From Altererythrobacter sp. XM-24bin4 (GTDB taxonomy: Bacteria; Pseudomonadota; Alphaproteobacteria; Sphingomonadales; Sphingomonadaceae): 64,000 bases of DNA. Position 1 is the first letter of the stretch. Each line of letters begins with the position of its first letter. Positions 44,714 through 54,114 of this stretch are shown here, piece after piece. The stretch is from the NCBI GenBank assembly GCA_003149575.1, contig QCWG01000001.1, forward strand, positions 1,618,334 to 1,682,333, read 5' to 3'. A program made the position numbers and the translations under genes. The notes beneath the pieces were generated by a model that was not told the origin of the DNA, did no database searches, and saw only the letters and a program-made list of their open reading frames with translations.

Positions 44714-46032
44714 GTTTCGACGAAAATTTGCTCGATGAAGTAACGCGCGGCGCGCGAGCGCTGGTTTTGTGCCCGGATATCCGGGGGCAGGCTTATGTCA
44801 TCGACAATGCCGAGCGGCTCGAAGAAGCATGCGGATTGGCTTTGGCCATTGGCGTGGTAATCGCCGATGCGCGCATTGTTCCGGTTCGCACGGTTCGGCC
44901 CAACACTCTGTTCGGTTCAGGTCAGGTAGAGCAGATCAGGACCGATTGCGAATTGCATGAAGCCGAATTGGTGATTGCAGATGGTGCGCTATCACCTATC
45001 CAGCAACGCAATCTTGAAGAGAAGCTAAAGCGCAAGGTCATTGACCGTACCGGCTTGATCCTCGAGATATTCGGAGAGCGCGCCGCGACTGCAGAGGGGC
45101 GCTTGCAAGTCGAACTGGCTCATCTGGATTATCAACAAAGCCGGCTTGTCCGCAGCTGGACGCACTTGGAGCGTCAGCGCGGCGGTTTTGGCTTCCTCGG
45201 TGGCCCGGGTGAAACACAGATCGAAGCCGATCGCCGAATGATCCGCCAGCGCATGGCGCGCTTGCGCAGAGAGCTTGAACAGGTTCGCAAGACCCGTGCG
45301 CTCCACCGTGTGCGACGGGGTAGAGCGCCATGGCCGGTTATCGCGCTGGTTGGTTATACAAATGCCGGGAAATCGACGCTGTTCAACCGCCTGACCGGTG
45401 CTGAAGTGATGGCAGAAGACCTGCTGTTTGCGACTTTGGACCCCACCATGCGCGCAATTGCGCTGCCAGGCGTCGAGAAAGCCATTCTGTCCGATACGGT
45501 CGGATTCATCTCGGATCTGCCTACGCAATTGGTGGCGGCATTTCGAGCGACTTTGGAAGAAGTAACTGGCGCGGACATCATCCTGCATGTCCGGGACATG
45601 TCGAACCCGTCCAACGAAGCGCAAAAGAAGCAAGTACTATCCGTTTTGGCGGATCTTGGCGTAGTAGAAGGCGAGGGCTATGTGTCCAACATCCCGATCC
45701 TGGAGGCCTGGAACAAGGTCGATCTGGTAGAGCCCGAACGCGCCGAGGAGCTACGCATAATGGCAGAAACTCAGGACAATGCGCTCGTTCTTTCTGCCCT
45801 TACTGGCGAGGATGTCGATGCTTTGCTCGAAAAGGTCAGCGTAATGCTGACGCGAGAAGCGCGCGTTCTGAGTGTTGAACTGCCCGCCAGCGACGGAAAA
45901 CGCATTGCATGGCTGCACGCGCATGGAGAGATTTTGACAGACGAGGAAGCCGGGGAAGGGGAGCAAGGGCCGCTACGCAGGCTCAGCGTCAGGTTGAATC
46001 CCAAGCAACTCGGCCAATTTGAACAGTTATGA
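44692..46032 (+). CDS. hflX: GTPase HflX
   Basis: 446 residues from TTG 44692, which overlaps hfq by 22 bases; a CTG at 44710 (…[11 protein letters not shown]) is an alternative start, and neither is standard. It has the HflX N-terminal domain ('[11 protein letters not shown]', '[36 protein letters not shown]', '[19 protein letters not shown]') and the G domain ([22 protein letters not shown]). HflX rescues stalled or heat-damaged ribosomes. The hfq-hflX linkage is classical. Confidence 0.95.
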   Translation: MGRRGRLSFDENLLDEVTRGARALVLCPDIRGQAYVIDNAERLEEACGLALAIGVVIADARIVPVRTVRPNTLFGSGQVEQIRTDCELHEAELVIADGALSPIQQRNLEEKLKRKVIDRTGLILEIFGERAATAEGRLQVELAHLDYQQSRLVRSWTHLERQRGGFGFLGGPGETQIEADRRMIRQRMARLRRELEQVRKTRALHRVRRGRAPWPVIALVGYTNAGKSTLFNRLTGAEVMAEDLLFATLDPTMRAIALPGVEKAILSDTVGFISDLPTQLVAAFRATLEEVTGADIILHVRDMSNPSNEAQKKQVLSVLADLGVVEGEGYVSNIPILEAWNKVDLVEPERAEELRIMAETQDNALVLSALTGEDVDALLEKVSVMLTREARVLSVELPASDGKRIAWLHAHGEILTDEEAGEGEQGPLRRLSVRLNPKQLGQFEQL

Positions 46033-46812
46033 GCGTTTCTCAGCCGCCTTGACTCTTTGCCAGAGCGCTTCTTGTTCATCGAGGTTCAAATCCGCGAATT
46101 TCCCTTCGCCGAGTGTTTCCATGTCCCGAAAGCGGCGTTCGAATTTTGTATTTGCGGCGCGCAATGCCTCCTCAGCATCAATGCCGTGGGCACGAACCAG
46201 GTTTACCGCCGCAAAAAGGAAATCTCCTGCTTCTTCGGTCTTTTCTCTATCTGAATTAGCTGTTTTAAGTTCCTCTATTTCTTCATGAAGTTTAGCGGTC
46301 GGGCCTGCGGTGTCTGGCCAGTCAAAACCGGTTCTGGCGGCGCGTTTTTGTAGTTTCTGGGCGCGCATTAACGCCGGAAACGCTTTCGCGACGCCGTCCA
46401 GTGCACTTGTTGCACCTTTGGTATCGCGTTCTGCTGCCTTGATCGTTTCCCAGCGGGCTTCACCAATGGTCCCGGTCTCATCGCCAAAGACGTGGGGATG
46501 ACGTGCTTCCATCTTGTCAGAGATTGATTGGGCTACGTCGCCGAAGTCGAAGTATCCGGCTTCTTCGGCGATGCGGGCGTGAAACACGACTTGGAACAAG
46601 AGATCCCCGAGTTCATCCTGTAGATCCGCATGATCGTTGCGTTCGATTGCATCCGTAACTTCGTATGCTTCTTCGATTGTGTATGGCGCGATGGTTGAAA
46701 ATGTTTGCGCGAGATCCCAGTCACATCCGGTTTGCGGATCACGGAGTTTCGCCATGATGCCGAGCAGACGTTCCATCTGATTTGTTTCCGGATTTCCCTT
46801 TTGTTTTGACAT
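46027..46812 (-). CDS. mazG: Nucleoside triphosphate pyrophosphohydrolase MazG
   Basis: 261 residues with two MazG domains: 'LRDPQTGCDWDLAQTFSTIAPYTIEEAYEVTDAIER' and 'LQDELGDLLFQVVFHARIAEE' carry the EExxE and ExxD metal motifs, and the second half has 'LHEEIEELKTANSDREKTEEAGDFLFAAVNLVR'. It hydrolyses (d)NTPs, including (p)ppGpp-related cleanup. It overlaps the end of hflX by six bases, convergent. Confidence 0.93.
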   Translation of the reverse strand: MSKQKGNPETNQMERLLGIMAKLRDPQTGCDWDLAQTFSTIAPYTIEEAYEVTDAIERNDHADLQDELGDLLFQVVFHARIAEEAGYFDFGDVAQSISDKMEARHPHVFGDETGTIGEARWETIKAAERDTKGATSALDGVAKAFPALMRAQKLQKRAARTGFDWPDTAGPTAKLHEEIEELKTANSDREKTEEAGDFLFAAVNLVRAHGIDAEEALRAANTKFERRFRDMETLGEGKFADLNLDEQEALWQRVKAAEKRS

Positions 46813-46847
46813 TGCGGCGGTTCTGGTCTGCCTTCAATAGTGGAATG

Positions 46848-46861
46848 ATAATATATATTAT
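46848..46861. promoter_or_regulatory. AT-rich perfect palindrome upstream of mazG
   Basis: ATAATATATATTAT is a perfect 14-base palindrome, 36 bases before the mazG start. It may include the mazG -10 element or be an operator; I see no clear -35. Confidence 0.35.
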
Positions 46862-46897
46862 GTTAAATACGATGGTCTAATGCTGATACAGGCATCC

Positions 46898-47074
46898 CTA
46901 CTGACGAAACTCGATAATGCTGAAGAACAACGCCACCGCACAAAAAATAGCACCCCAAATCAACGCCATACGCAACGCCTTCGACCAACTAAGCCTAAAG
47001 GACGCCAGAGCGCTGCCGGCCAGGATGAGAAAACCCACCAAACTGATGATTTGGACAATCTGAATCTCGCTCAT
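46898..47074 (-). CDS. Small two-helix membrane protein
   Basis: 58 residues beginning MSEIQIVQIISLVGFLILAG and ending SIIEFRQ. Two hydrophobic segments (about 6-24 and 36-54) are separated by a basic loop (SFRLSWSKALR), a helical-hairpin topology with the loop in the cytoplasm. Its ATG overlaps the stop of the MBL hydrolase (ATGA), so it is translationally coupled to it as the last gene of that operon. No family recognised. Confidence 0.75.
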   Translation of the reverse strand: MSEIQIVQIISLVGFLILAGSALASFRLSWSKALRMALIWGAIFCAVALFFSIIEFRQ

Positions 47075-47838
47075 GCAGTTATCTCCAAACCGTCATATCC
47101 AACAATAACATGATCAGGCGTCTCGGCCTCTAATGTGGCGTAATCCATCGTCTTGTCCAAATGGCTCAAAACCAGCTTGCCCACGTTTGCACGCTCGGCC
47201 AACTCCATAGCCAGCGCCAGACTGGCATGCGTCGGATGTGGTTCACGCTTCAAACAGTCGCTTACGAGAATATCCACGCCTTCATACAGTTCGACCATGT
47301 CGTCAGTTATCTCCGAATAATCAGTCGAATAAGCGATACTTTTGCCATCGGCATCGAAACGATAACCGGTCGTTTCACCGGGACCATGCGGCATCTGACA
47401 CCATTCCACACCAAATCCGGCATGCATTCTCAGCCTATCAAGCGTCTCTAGCGTCGCGATGGTCGGATAACCATGTTGACCAGCAAAAATGTATCCGAAA
47501 CGCTGGCGGAGCCGATAAGCAGTATCTTTGGAAGCAAAGCCTGGAATCGGACCTCCACGGCCGTATCTCAGCACGCGCAGATCGTCGATCCCATGGCAAT
47601 GATCCGCGTGATCATGCGTCCAGAAAACGCCATCCAACCGGTCAATATTGTTGTCGAGCAACTGCTGGCGAAGATCCGTCGAAGTATCGACTAATATACG
47701 CTTGCCCTCATTACTCTCGATCGCAATCGACACCCTCGAGCGCCGGTTTCTGGGTTCGTTGGGGTCGCAATCTCCCCAGTCATTTCCGACCCGTGGTACA
47801 CCGGTCGACGTGCCCGAACCGAGGACTATCAACTTCAA
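47071..47838 (-). CDS. MBL-fold metallohydrolase, PhnP-like
   Basis: 255 residues with the metallo-beta-lactamase motif THDHADHCHGIDDLR, and 'GSGTSTGVPRVGNDWGDCDP', the phosphodiesterase-like N-terminus of the PhnP/RNase Z group. Distal ligands are seen in 'VSDCLKREPHPTHASLALAMELA' and 'LVLSHLDKTMDY'. PhnP members cleave cyclic ribose phosphates, but the gene is not in a phn cluster. It lies between tatD (four-base overlap) and the 58-residue membrane protein (four-base overlap). Confidence 0.88.
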   Translation of the reverse strand: MKLIVLGSGTSTGVPRVGNDWGDCDPNEPRNRRSRVSIAIESNEGKRILVDTSTDLRQQLLDNNIDRLDGVFWTHDHADHCHGIDDLRVLRYGRGGPIPGFASKDTAYRLRQRFGYIFAGQHGYPTIATLETLDRLRMHAGFGVEWCQMPHGPGETTGYRFDADGKSIAYSTDYSEITDDMVELYEGVDILVSDCLKREPHPTHASLALAMELAERANVGKLVLSHLDKTMDYATLEAETPDHVIVGYDGLEITA

Positions 47839-48611
47839 AACACAGCCTTGCTGAACAATATTTTGAAGTTTTCTGTGGTATAATCAGATAGTTCACTGAC
47901 ATCATCACCGCGCAGGCCAGCCACGAATTGCGCAGTATTGGCGACGAATGCAGGCTCGCATGGTTTCCCGCGATGCGGAACCGGTGCCAGAAACGGACTG
48001 TCGGTTTCCACCAGCAAACGATTTCGGGGAATTTCTCTCGCGATTTCCTGCAGTTCCTTGGCGTTCTTGAAGGTCACAATCCCTGACAAAGAGATAGTGA
48101 GGCCCAGCTCCAGCACGCGGTTCCCGAAAGCTTGCGATGCTGTGAAGCAATGGATGAGGGCAGGGAATGCCCCCTTCCCCAGCTCGTCTTCAAGAATTTC
48201 TAATGTGTCATCCTCGGCATCGCGCGTGTGGATGATCAGCGGAAGGCCAGTTTCGCGCGATACACCGATATGCATTCGGAACAGGTCCCGCTGCGTTTCG
48301 CGGTCCGAATGGTCGTAATAGTAATCGAGCCCGGTCTCGCCAATGGCAATTACGCGTGGGTTTTCGGTGGCTTCGAGCAGGACGTCACGGCCCAAATCGG
48401 CATGCTGGTCAGCTTCGTGTGGGTGAATGCCCACGCTGGCCCAGACGTCCGGTTCACGTGTCGCTGTGGCTACAACCTGATCCCATTCGCTGCGACGGGT
48501 CGAAATGTTGAGGAACTGCCCTACCCCGGCTTCGCGGGCACGCGTGAGGACGCCTGCCTGATCCTCGACCAACCCTTTGTATTCAAGATGGCAATGGCTA
48601 TCGACCAGCAT
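47835..48611 (-). CDS. tatD: TatD-family deoxyribonuclease
   Basis: 258 residues. Amidohydrolase-like metal ligands: SHCHL at residues 4-8, E in 'AIGETGLDYYYDHSD', H in LIIHTRDAEDD, 'LIHCFTAS', and D in LVETDSPFLAPVPHRGKPCEPAFV. TatD enzymes act as 3'-5' exonucleases on DNA and RNA. Its ATG overlaps the end of metG by one base. metG-tatD-MBL hydrolase is a frequent order in alphaproteobacteria, as I recall. Confidence 0.93.
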   Translation of the reverse strand: MLVDSHCHLEYKGLVEDQAGVLTRAREAGVGQFLNISTRRSEWDQVVATATREPDVWASVGIHPHEADQHADLGRDVLLEATENPRVIAIGETGLDYYYDHSDRETQRDLFRMHIGVSRETGLPLIIHTRDAEDDTLEILEDELGKGAFPALIHCFTASQAFGNRVLELGLTISLSGIVTFKNAKELQEIAREIPRNRLLVETDSPFLAPVPHRGKPCEPAFVANTAQFVAGLRGDDVSELSDYTTENFKILFSKAVF

Positions 48612-50182
48612 CAGGCGGCGCTTTCTTCCTCGCGAAGCTCAAGGCGTGGGAACAGTGGTTTGGGCGCTTCAATCTGGAAACCGCTTTCGGCAAGAGCCGA
48701 ATACCAATGGTCGCGAATGCCGTCATAAGATCGGTTTTCAGTAGGAATCCCCATAGTATCGAGCAATGTGGCGCTGCTGCCCGGGATCACAGGCTCTATG
48801 GCAACCGCCAGCTGCGCGATACAGATGTAAAGCGTTGCAAGAACGGTCTCCATCCGTTCAGGGTCTGTCTTTCGCAGTGCCCAGGGGGCCTCGGCGTCGA
48901 TGTAGCCATTGCAGGCGAACGCCGCCCTTAGCCACGCCTCAACGCCCTGTTGAAAGGCAAGGCTGCTGAATGCGTCGGGTATTTCAGACGAGATAGCTCG
49001 ATCGACAGTTTCGAAAAGTTCGGCATCTGACTCGGTATGACCATGAATAGCGGGCAGATATCCATCGAGGTTCTTGGCAATGAAGCCGAGTGTACGTTGT
49101 GCAAGATTTCCGAAAGCATTCCCCAACTCGCCATTGGCCCGCTGCACAATTGCCTCGGCAGAATAGCTGCCATCCTGCCCGAATGCGATTTCGCGCATGA
49201 AGAAATAGCGCAATTGATCGACGCCATATGTATCGGCAAGTTCCATTGGGTCGACGACATTGCCCGCGCTCTTGCTCATTTTCTCGCCGCCGCGAGCCAG
49301 CAGGAAGCCATGCCCGAAGACCTGCTTTGGCAAGGGCAGGTTCGCGCTCATCAGGAATGCTGGCCAATAGACCGTGTGGAAACGGACAATATCCTTGCCG
49401 ATCATGTGGATGTTCGCAGGCCAATAGCGCTGGAACATCTCGCCGTTCGCATCGGGAAAGCCAACGCCCGTCATATAGGTCGTCAGGGCATCTACCCAGA
49501 CATACATGACGTGGCCTTCGCTGCTTGGCACAGGCACCCCCCAGTCAAAACTGGTACGTGACACGCTCAGATCCTTGAGGCCGCCCTCAACAAACCGCAT
49601 CACTTCATTTCTGCGGCTCTCCGGGCGGATGAAATCGGGATTGTCGCGATAGAGAGCGAGGAGCTTGTCCTGATAGTTCGAGAGGCGGAAGAACCAGGTT
49701 TCCTCTGCGGTCCATTCAACGGGCGTTCCTTGCGGAGAGAGCTTTTCATCGGCCTCCCCATCGACCAGCTCGCTCTCGTCATAAAAAGCCTCGTCGCGCA
49801 CCGAATACCAGCCTTCGTAGCGATCGAGATAAAGGTCACCATTGGCCTCCATCCGCTTCCACAATTCTATGCTGGCCGCGTGGTGGCGCTGCTCGGTCGT
49901 ACGGACGAATTCGTCGTAAGAGAGGTTGAGCTTGTCCGCCATGTCGCGGAAGTGGCCCGACATCTCGTCTGCCAGATCGATCGTTTTGCGGCCCAAATTG
50001 CGCGCAGTCTGATCCATCTTGAGGCCGTGCTCGTCCGTTCCGGTAACAAACCGCACGTCGCGGCCCATCAAGCGTTGGAAACGCGCCATAACGTCTGTCG
50101 CGATACCCTCGTAAGCATGCCCGATATGCGGACGGCCGTTTGGATAGTTGATCGCAGTGGTGATGTAGAATGGTTCAGCCAT
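48611..50182 (-). CDS. metG: Methionyl-tRNA synthetase
   Basis: 523 residues from ATG 50182. Class I signatures: 'YPNGRPHIGHAYEG' (HIGH) and KMSKS ('GEKMSKSAGNVVDP'). No C-terminal tRBD (EMAP-like) domain is present, and the zinc-knuckle cysteines of the E. coli form are absent, so this is the shorter MetRS type. It overlaps the end of holB by eight bases. Confidence 0.95.
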   Translation of the reverse strand: MAEPFYITTAINYPNGRPHIGHAYEGIATDVMARFQRLMGRDVRFVTGTDEHGLKMDQTARNLGRKTIDLADEMSGHFRDMADKLNLSYDEFVRTTEQRHHAASIELWKRMEANGDLYLDRYEGWYSVRDEAFYDESELVDGEADEKLSPQGTPVEWTAEETWFFRLSNYQDKLLALYRDNPDFIRPESRRNEVMRFVEGGLKDLSVSRTSFDWGVPVPSSEGHVMYVWVDALTTYMTGVGFPDANGEMFQRYWPANIHMIGKDIVRFHTVYWPAFLMSANLPLPKQVFGHGFLLARGGEKMSKSAGNVVDPMELADTYGVDQLRYFFMREIAFGQDGSYSAEAIVQRANGELGNAFGNLAQRTLGFIAKNLDGYLPAIHGHTESDAELFETVDRAISSEIPDAFSSLAFQQGVEAWLRAAFACNGYIDAEAPWALRKTDPERMETVLATLYICIAQLAVAIEPVIPGSSATLLDTMGIPTENRSYDGIRDHWYSALAESGFQIEAPKPLFPRLELREEESAA

Positions 50183-51113
50183 GGATCGGCTCGCTAGCGC
50201 CCCCCGCGTTGGCAAGCAAGCTGGCTATTTCACCGACCAGCAAGCCATTGTCGAAATTGTAGGTTGGTGCCTTGGCTGCCAGATCGACCAAGGCGGCATG
50301 CGCATCAATGATTCCAAGGCGTTTGTCAGCCGGTGCATCTGCTATCGACTGCGCCAGAGTTGTCCGGGCCAGATCAAGGATCGACTGAATGCGTTCGCGG
50401 CTTGGCCGCGCACCAATCTCCGAGATCAGTTGGGCGCGCAATGCCAAAGTGGGGTCCCCTTGCGCCGCTAATTGCTGCATTACTTTTGCGATCGGCTCCA
50501 GCTTCATTTCCATGAACTTCCGGGCCGCGCCCAGTGAACCGCCAGCCAATGCTATCGCTGCATTTGACCCTGCGCCCAGGTGCCGGGCAATGGTTTCATC
50601 ATCCATATCCGGAAAGCGCAGGATACGGCAGCGCGAACGGATCGTGGGTAGCAGGCCTGAGGCGCGATGGGTGACGAGCAAGAAAAACGTGCCTTGCGGC
50701 GGCTCCTCAAGGCTTTTGAGGAGCGCGTTTGAGGCTGGCCGCTCCATATCATCCGCCGGATTGATGATGATCACGCGGCGCGATCCGACACTTGGCCGCG
50801 TGTTCAAACGCTGCTGCATGGCGCGGATCTGCCCTATCCTTATCGACCTTGCCCGCTCGTAATCCTTACCCTCTGCTGCCGCCCGCGCAGCCTTGTCGTC
50901 CTTTGGACCATAAGTGAGCATATGAATATCGGGGTGCTCACCGATCGGTTGAGGAACGGCTTCCTCCGACACAAGCTCGCGTGCTGCCTGTAGCGCGAAG
51001 TCATGCTTACCCAGCCCGGCCTTGCCCGCCAGGATCCAGCCATGATGCATTCGCGCGCCTGCAGCAGCTTCGCGCCATTCACGCCATGCGGCAGTGTGGT
51101 TGGGCCAATCCAT
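50175..51113 (-). CDS. holB: DNA polymerase III delta-prime subunit
   Basis: 312 residues. AAA+ clamp-loader subunit: 'HHGWILAGKAGLGKHDFALQAARELV', 'RRVIIINPADDMERPASNALLKSLEEPPQGTFFLLVTHRASGLLPTIRSRC' (Walker B degenerate, sensor 1 and the conserved SRC). It is part of the gamma complex loading the beta clamp. It lies directly downstream of tmk, the usual order. Confidence 0.93.
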   Translation of the reverse strand: MDWPNHTAAWREWREAAAGARMHHGWILAGKAGLGKHDFALQAARELVSEEAVPQPIGEHPDIHMLTYGPKDDKAARAAAEGKDYERARSIRIGQIRAMQQRLNTRPSVGSRRVIIINPADDMERPASNALLKSLEEPPQGTFFLLVTHRASGLLPTIRSRCRILRFPDMDDETIARHLGAGSNAAIALAGGSLGAARKFMEMKLEPIAKVMQQLAAQGDPTLALRAQLISEIGARPSRERIQSILDLARTTLAQSIADAPADKRLGIIDAHAALVDLAAKAPTYNFDNGLLVGEIASLLANAGGASEPIHG

Positions 51114-51118
51114 GCGGT

Positions 51119-51751
51119 TCAGCTTTCCGGCAGCAACGAAATTGCAGACATGATGCGCGCGTGCACCTCTTCTGGAGTGCCACCTGCGTCGATCACTGCG
51201 AAACCCTTAGGGTCCTCGCTTGCGTAGCGGCGAAAAGCCTCAGCCACGGCGCGGTGATAGGTGATATCACGGCCACCGATGGCATCTGAGTTGTCACCAT
51301 CCCGCTGTGCAAGACGTGCGGCGACATGATCTTCTTTGGCTTCCAGCAGGATTGTGAGATCAGGCCGCAGCCCGCCACTGCCAATCGCGTGAAGTGCAAC
51401 CACAGCTTCATCGCCCAGCTGGCCGGCGCCGCCTTGATAGGCGCGACTTGAATCAACAAAACGGTCGGAGATAACCCAGTCACCGCGATCCAATGCTGGA
51501 ACAATCCGCCGCGCGACATGATCTGCGCGGGCAGCGGCGAACAGCAGCGCTTCTGCTTCGGCACCCCACCCCTGACCCGGAGGATCAAGCAGCAGGTTGC
51601 GGATAGCTTCCGCTCCGGGTGTACCCCCGGGTTCACGCGTCAAATCGGCATGGATACCGCGTTCGGCCAGCGCACTGACCAGCATGCGCGCTTGCGTGGA
51701 TTTTCCAGCCCCCTCGCCACCTTCCAATGCAATGAATTTCCCGCGTGTCAT
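51119..51751 (-). CDS. tmk: Thymidylate kinase
   Basis: 210 residues from ATG 51751. P-loop 'IALEGGEGAGKSTQARML', 'DLTREPGGTPGAEAIR' (DR[YH]-like region follows as 'VISDRFVDSSRAYQGGAGQLG'), and the lid 'ARLAQRDGDNSD'. It phosphorylates dTMP to dTDP. Its start overlaps the stop of the penicillin-binding protein gene by four bases. Confidence 0.95.
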   Translation of the reverse strand: MTRGKFIALEGGEGAGKSTQARMLVSALAERGIHADLTREPGGTPGAEAIRNLLLDPPGQGWGAEAEALLFAAARADHVARRIVPALDRGDWVISDRFVDSSRAYQGGAGQLGDEAVVALHAIGSGGLRPDLTILLEAKEDHVAARLAQRDGDNSDAIGGRDITYHRAVAEAFRRYASEDPKGFAVIDAGGTPEEVHARIMSAISLLPES

Positions 51752-52926
51752 GTAAACCAACCGATAACGCCATTGATCATTCGAGCAAGGGGGCCGGCCG
51801 GACCAATCGCTTCGGACGCATAGAGTGGAACGCGTGATGGCTCCGCCCCGTCTATCGAAATTTCAAGCTCGGCTATTTGTTCTCCGGCCGCGATGGGTGC
51901 GCGAACCGGTCCGTCATAAATGATCCGCGCTGTGATGTCGGGACTTTCTGTTCCTTGCGGCAAGGCGGCTGCAATCGCTCTTGGGCTGACGAGCGCCACC
52001 GATCTCTTGGAGCCGCCTTGCACCCGAATGACTCCGACAGTCTCGCCGGCAGCAAACAGGCGGCGGCTTTCAAATGCAGAGAACCCCCATTCGATAAGGC
52101 CCCGCGCTGCGCGTGCCCTCTCTGAGTTCGTATCGGCACCCGCTACAACCACCATCAGTCGCCTGCCTTCTCGTTCGGCAGAACCGAGAACTCCGAAGCC
52201 AGCTTCATTGGTGAAGCCTGTTTTAATCCCGTCACCGCCAGCCACTCGGCCAGTCAGTGGCTCGTGATTGGACTGTGTGATGCCGCGATATGTCAGCGAG
52301 CGATGCCCGAAGAAAGCGCGATACTGATCCGGGTGATCGGTAACCAAGGCCGTGCCAAGTGTGATCAGATCGCGCGCCGTTGTGAATGTTCGGCCTTCGT
52401 CAGGCCATCCATTGGGCGTTCCAAAACGGCTGTTGCTCATGCCAAGCCGCTGCGCAGTCGCATTCATTTGCTCGAGCCAACCCTGGACAGAGCCCGCCGC
52501 GCCTTCTGCCAACACAATCGAGGCGTCATTGGCGGATATTGTGGTAATCCCGAGCAAAAGGTCAGAGACGCGGGTGTCCTCGCCAGCATTGAGGAACATG
52601 GTAGAGCCTTCGCCGCCCCGCTGTCCAAAGGACGACCGGGTAAATGGAAACGACTGATCCAATTGAAGCTTGCCAGCTTCGAGTAGTTCGAAAGCCTGAT
52701 AAGCGGTCATCACCTTTGTGATTGAAGCCGGAACAAACCTGCGATCCGGATTGCGTTGGAACAGGATTTGTCCACTGGACAAATCAACCAGCAAGATGAT
52801 CGGCACGTCTTCCACATTGGTTGGAGGAGCCGGACTAGCCGCGGATACAACCGGATTGCACAGCACAAGCAGAGCTGCCGCCAAACCGATCTTTGTTTTG
52901 CTAAGGATGCGCAACGCCAACTCCAT
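51748..52926 (-). CDS. dacC: D-alanyl-D-alanine carboxypeptidase, PBP5/6 type
   Basis: 392 residues from ATG 52926, with a signal peptide (about 1-29, ending VVSAAS). Active-site motifs: S68-I-T-K71, SAN in 'TISANDASIVLAEG' and KTG in 'GIKTGFTNEAGFG'. A C-terminal beta-domain and an amphipathic end ('PLARMINGVIGWFT') fit PBP5/6 enzymes that trim peptidoglycan pentapeptides. The gene symbol is by similarity of class; dacA or dacD are alternatives. Confidence 0.9.
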   Translation of the reverse strand: MELALRILSKTKIGLAAALLVLCNPVVSAASPAPPTNVEDVPIILLVDLSSGQILFQRNPDRRFVPASITKVMTAYQAFELLEAGKLQLDQSFPFTRSSFGQRGGEGSTMFLNAGEDTRVSDLLLGITTISANDASIVLAEGAAGSVQGWLEQMNATAQRLGMSNSRFGTPNGWPDEGRTFTTARDLITLGTALVTDHPDQYRAFFGHRSLTYRGITQSNHEPLTGRVAGGDGIKTGFTNEAGFGVLGSAEREGRRLMVVVAGADTNSERARAARGLIEWGFSAFESRRLFAAGETVGVIRVQGGSKRSVALVSPRAIAAALPQGTESPDITARIIYDGPVRAPIAAGEQIAELEISIDGAEPSRVPLYASEAIGPAGPLARMINGVIGWFT

Positions 52927-53007
52927 GACCTTGCGTCGGTCTATAGCGATGGTCAGCAGCACACGCGAGCGCCTCTGCGCCGCAATCCCCTTCGAACTTT
53001 AGTTCGG

Positions 53008-54057
53008 TTAACGAGCGATCTCGTCTGCGAGAAGGCCCACGCTCATCGCGTAGTAATTCGAGCAATTGTACTCGAGGATCGCGCGGTAATTGCTGGTCAG
53101 TAGCCAAGCACGTGTCCCCGGCCCATCGGGTTGGAAAAGCGAGGCAAGCACGTCGTCACCCAGCGACCTTTGTGGATAGACGCCCAACGCACGCCATTCA
53201 GCGACTGTCTTCCATTCGCTGTGACGTTCGTGAACCCGCGAACAAACGGGAGAGACGATCTTCGTTTTCAGCGCATCGACATCGAATCCTTCAGGAACAC
53301 GCGCCAACACACCCCAAGGCTGCCCCTCACGCCATCCGGCATACTTCAGATAGTTGCCGATAGACGCGAATGTATCTGCGCGATTGGTGAATATATTCGC
53401 GCGGCCATCCCCGTCGCCGTCTTCGGCCAAGCGAAGGTAAACGCTCGGCAGGAACTGCGGATTGCCGAAAGCCCCGGCATAACTGCCTACCAGCTGCTGA
53501 CGTGAATATCCTTTGTCAGCAACTTTCATCAAGGCAATGAATTCATTTGCGAAAAGCTCGCGCCTACGCCCTTCCCAAGCGAGCGTTGCTAGCGATCGCG
53601 CGAGATCGAAGCTGCCAGGAATGCGGCCATAGCTCGTCTCATGGCCGAAAATTGCGACAATTATCTCCGCGGGAACACCATATGCGGCTTCAGTTGCCAT
53701 CAACGCTGAGCGGTTTTCAGCAAAGACATTGCGCCCTCCCCTGATACGGACGCTGTTTACATGTGTGTTGATGTAAGGCTGAAGCGCAGGATAACCCCGG
53801 CTTGTCGGCCTGCCCGGTTGACCGCGATCCAACTGGATAACTCGGCTGTTGGGGGTCAGCCCCGAAGTCATCCGGTCAAGCGTGCTCTCGCTCACACCTT
53901 CGGCACGGGCGCGCGCGATCAGCAGTTGCAGATAGGCATCAAAGGAAATGTCACCAAGTTCTTGCGCAGCGTTCGTCGAATCCTGAGCGATAGCTGGACT
54001 AGCGAATACGGACAGAGCCATGGCCGATACGGCAAAGAGAAATGGTTTCAATGTCAT
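53008..54057 (-). CDS. Lytic murein transglycosylase, MltB-like
   Basis: 349 residues from ATG 54057 (GTG 54066 possible). A signal peptide (about 1-24, AIAQ) precedes the SLT-like domain with 'GVPAEIIVAIFGHETSYGRIPGSFDLARSLATLAWEGRRRELFANEFIALMKVAD', where the catalytic Glu lies in GHETSYG, and 'GAFGNPQFLPSVYLRLAEDGDGDGRANIFTNRADTFASIGNYLKYAGW', the MltB calcium-loop-like block. It cleaves peptidoglycan glycan strands to anhydromuropeptides. It may share transcription with the dac gene downstream. Confidence 0.9.
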   Translation of the reverse strand: MTLKPFLFAVSAMALSVFASPAIAQDSTNAAQELGDISFDAYLQLLIARARAEGVSESTLDRMTSGLTPNSRVIQLDRGQPGRPTSRGYPALQPYINTHVNSVRIRGGRNVFAENRSALMATEAAYGVPAEIIVAIFGHETSYGRIPGSFDLARSLATLAWEGRRRELFANEFIALMKVADKGYSRQQLVGSYAGAFGNPQFLPSVYLRLAEDGDGDGRANIFTNRADTFASIGNYLKYAGWREGQPWGVLARVPEGFDVDALKTKIVSPVCSRVHERHSEWKTVAEWRALGVYPQRSLGDDVLASLFQPDGPGTRAWLLTSNYRAILEYNCSNYYAMSVGLLADEIAR

Positions 54058-54114
54058 AGCAATCACATTGTCATGCGCTGGATAAATGGTCCATGATTCT
54101 GTTCTTCTGGCGGC

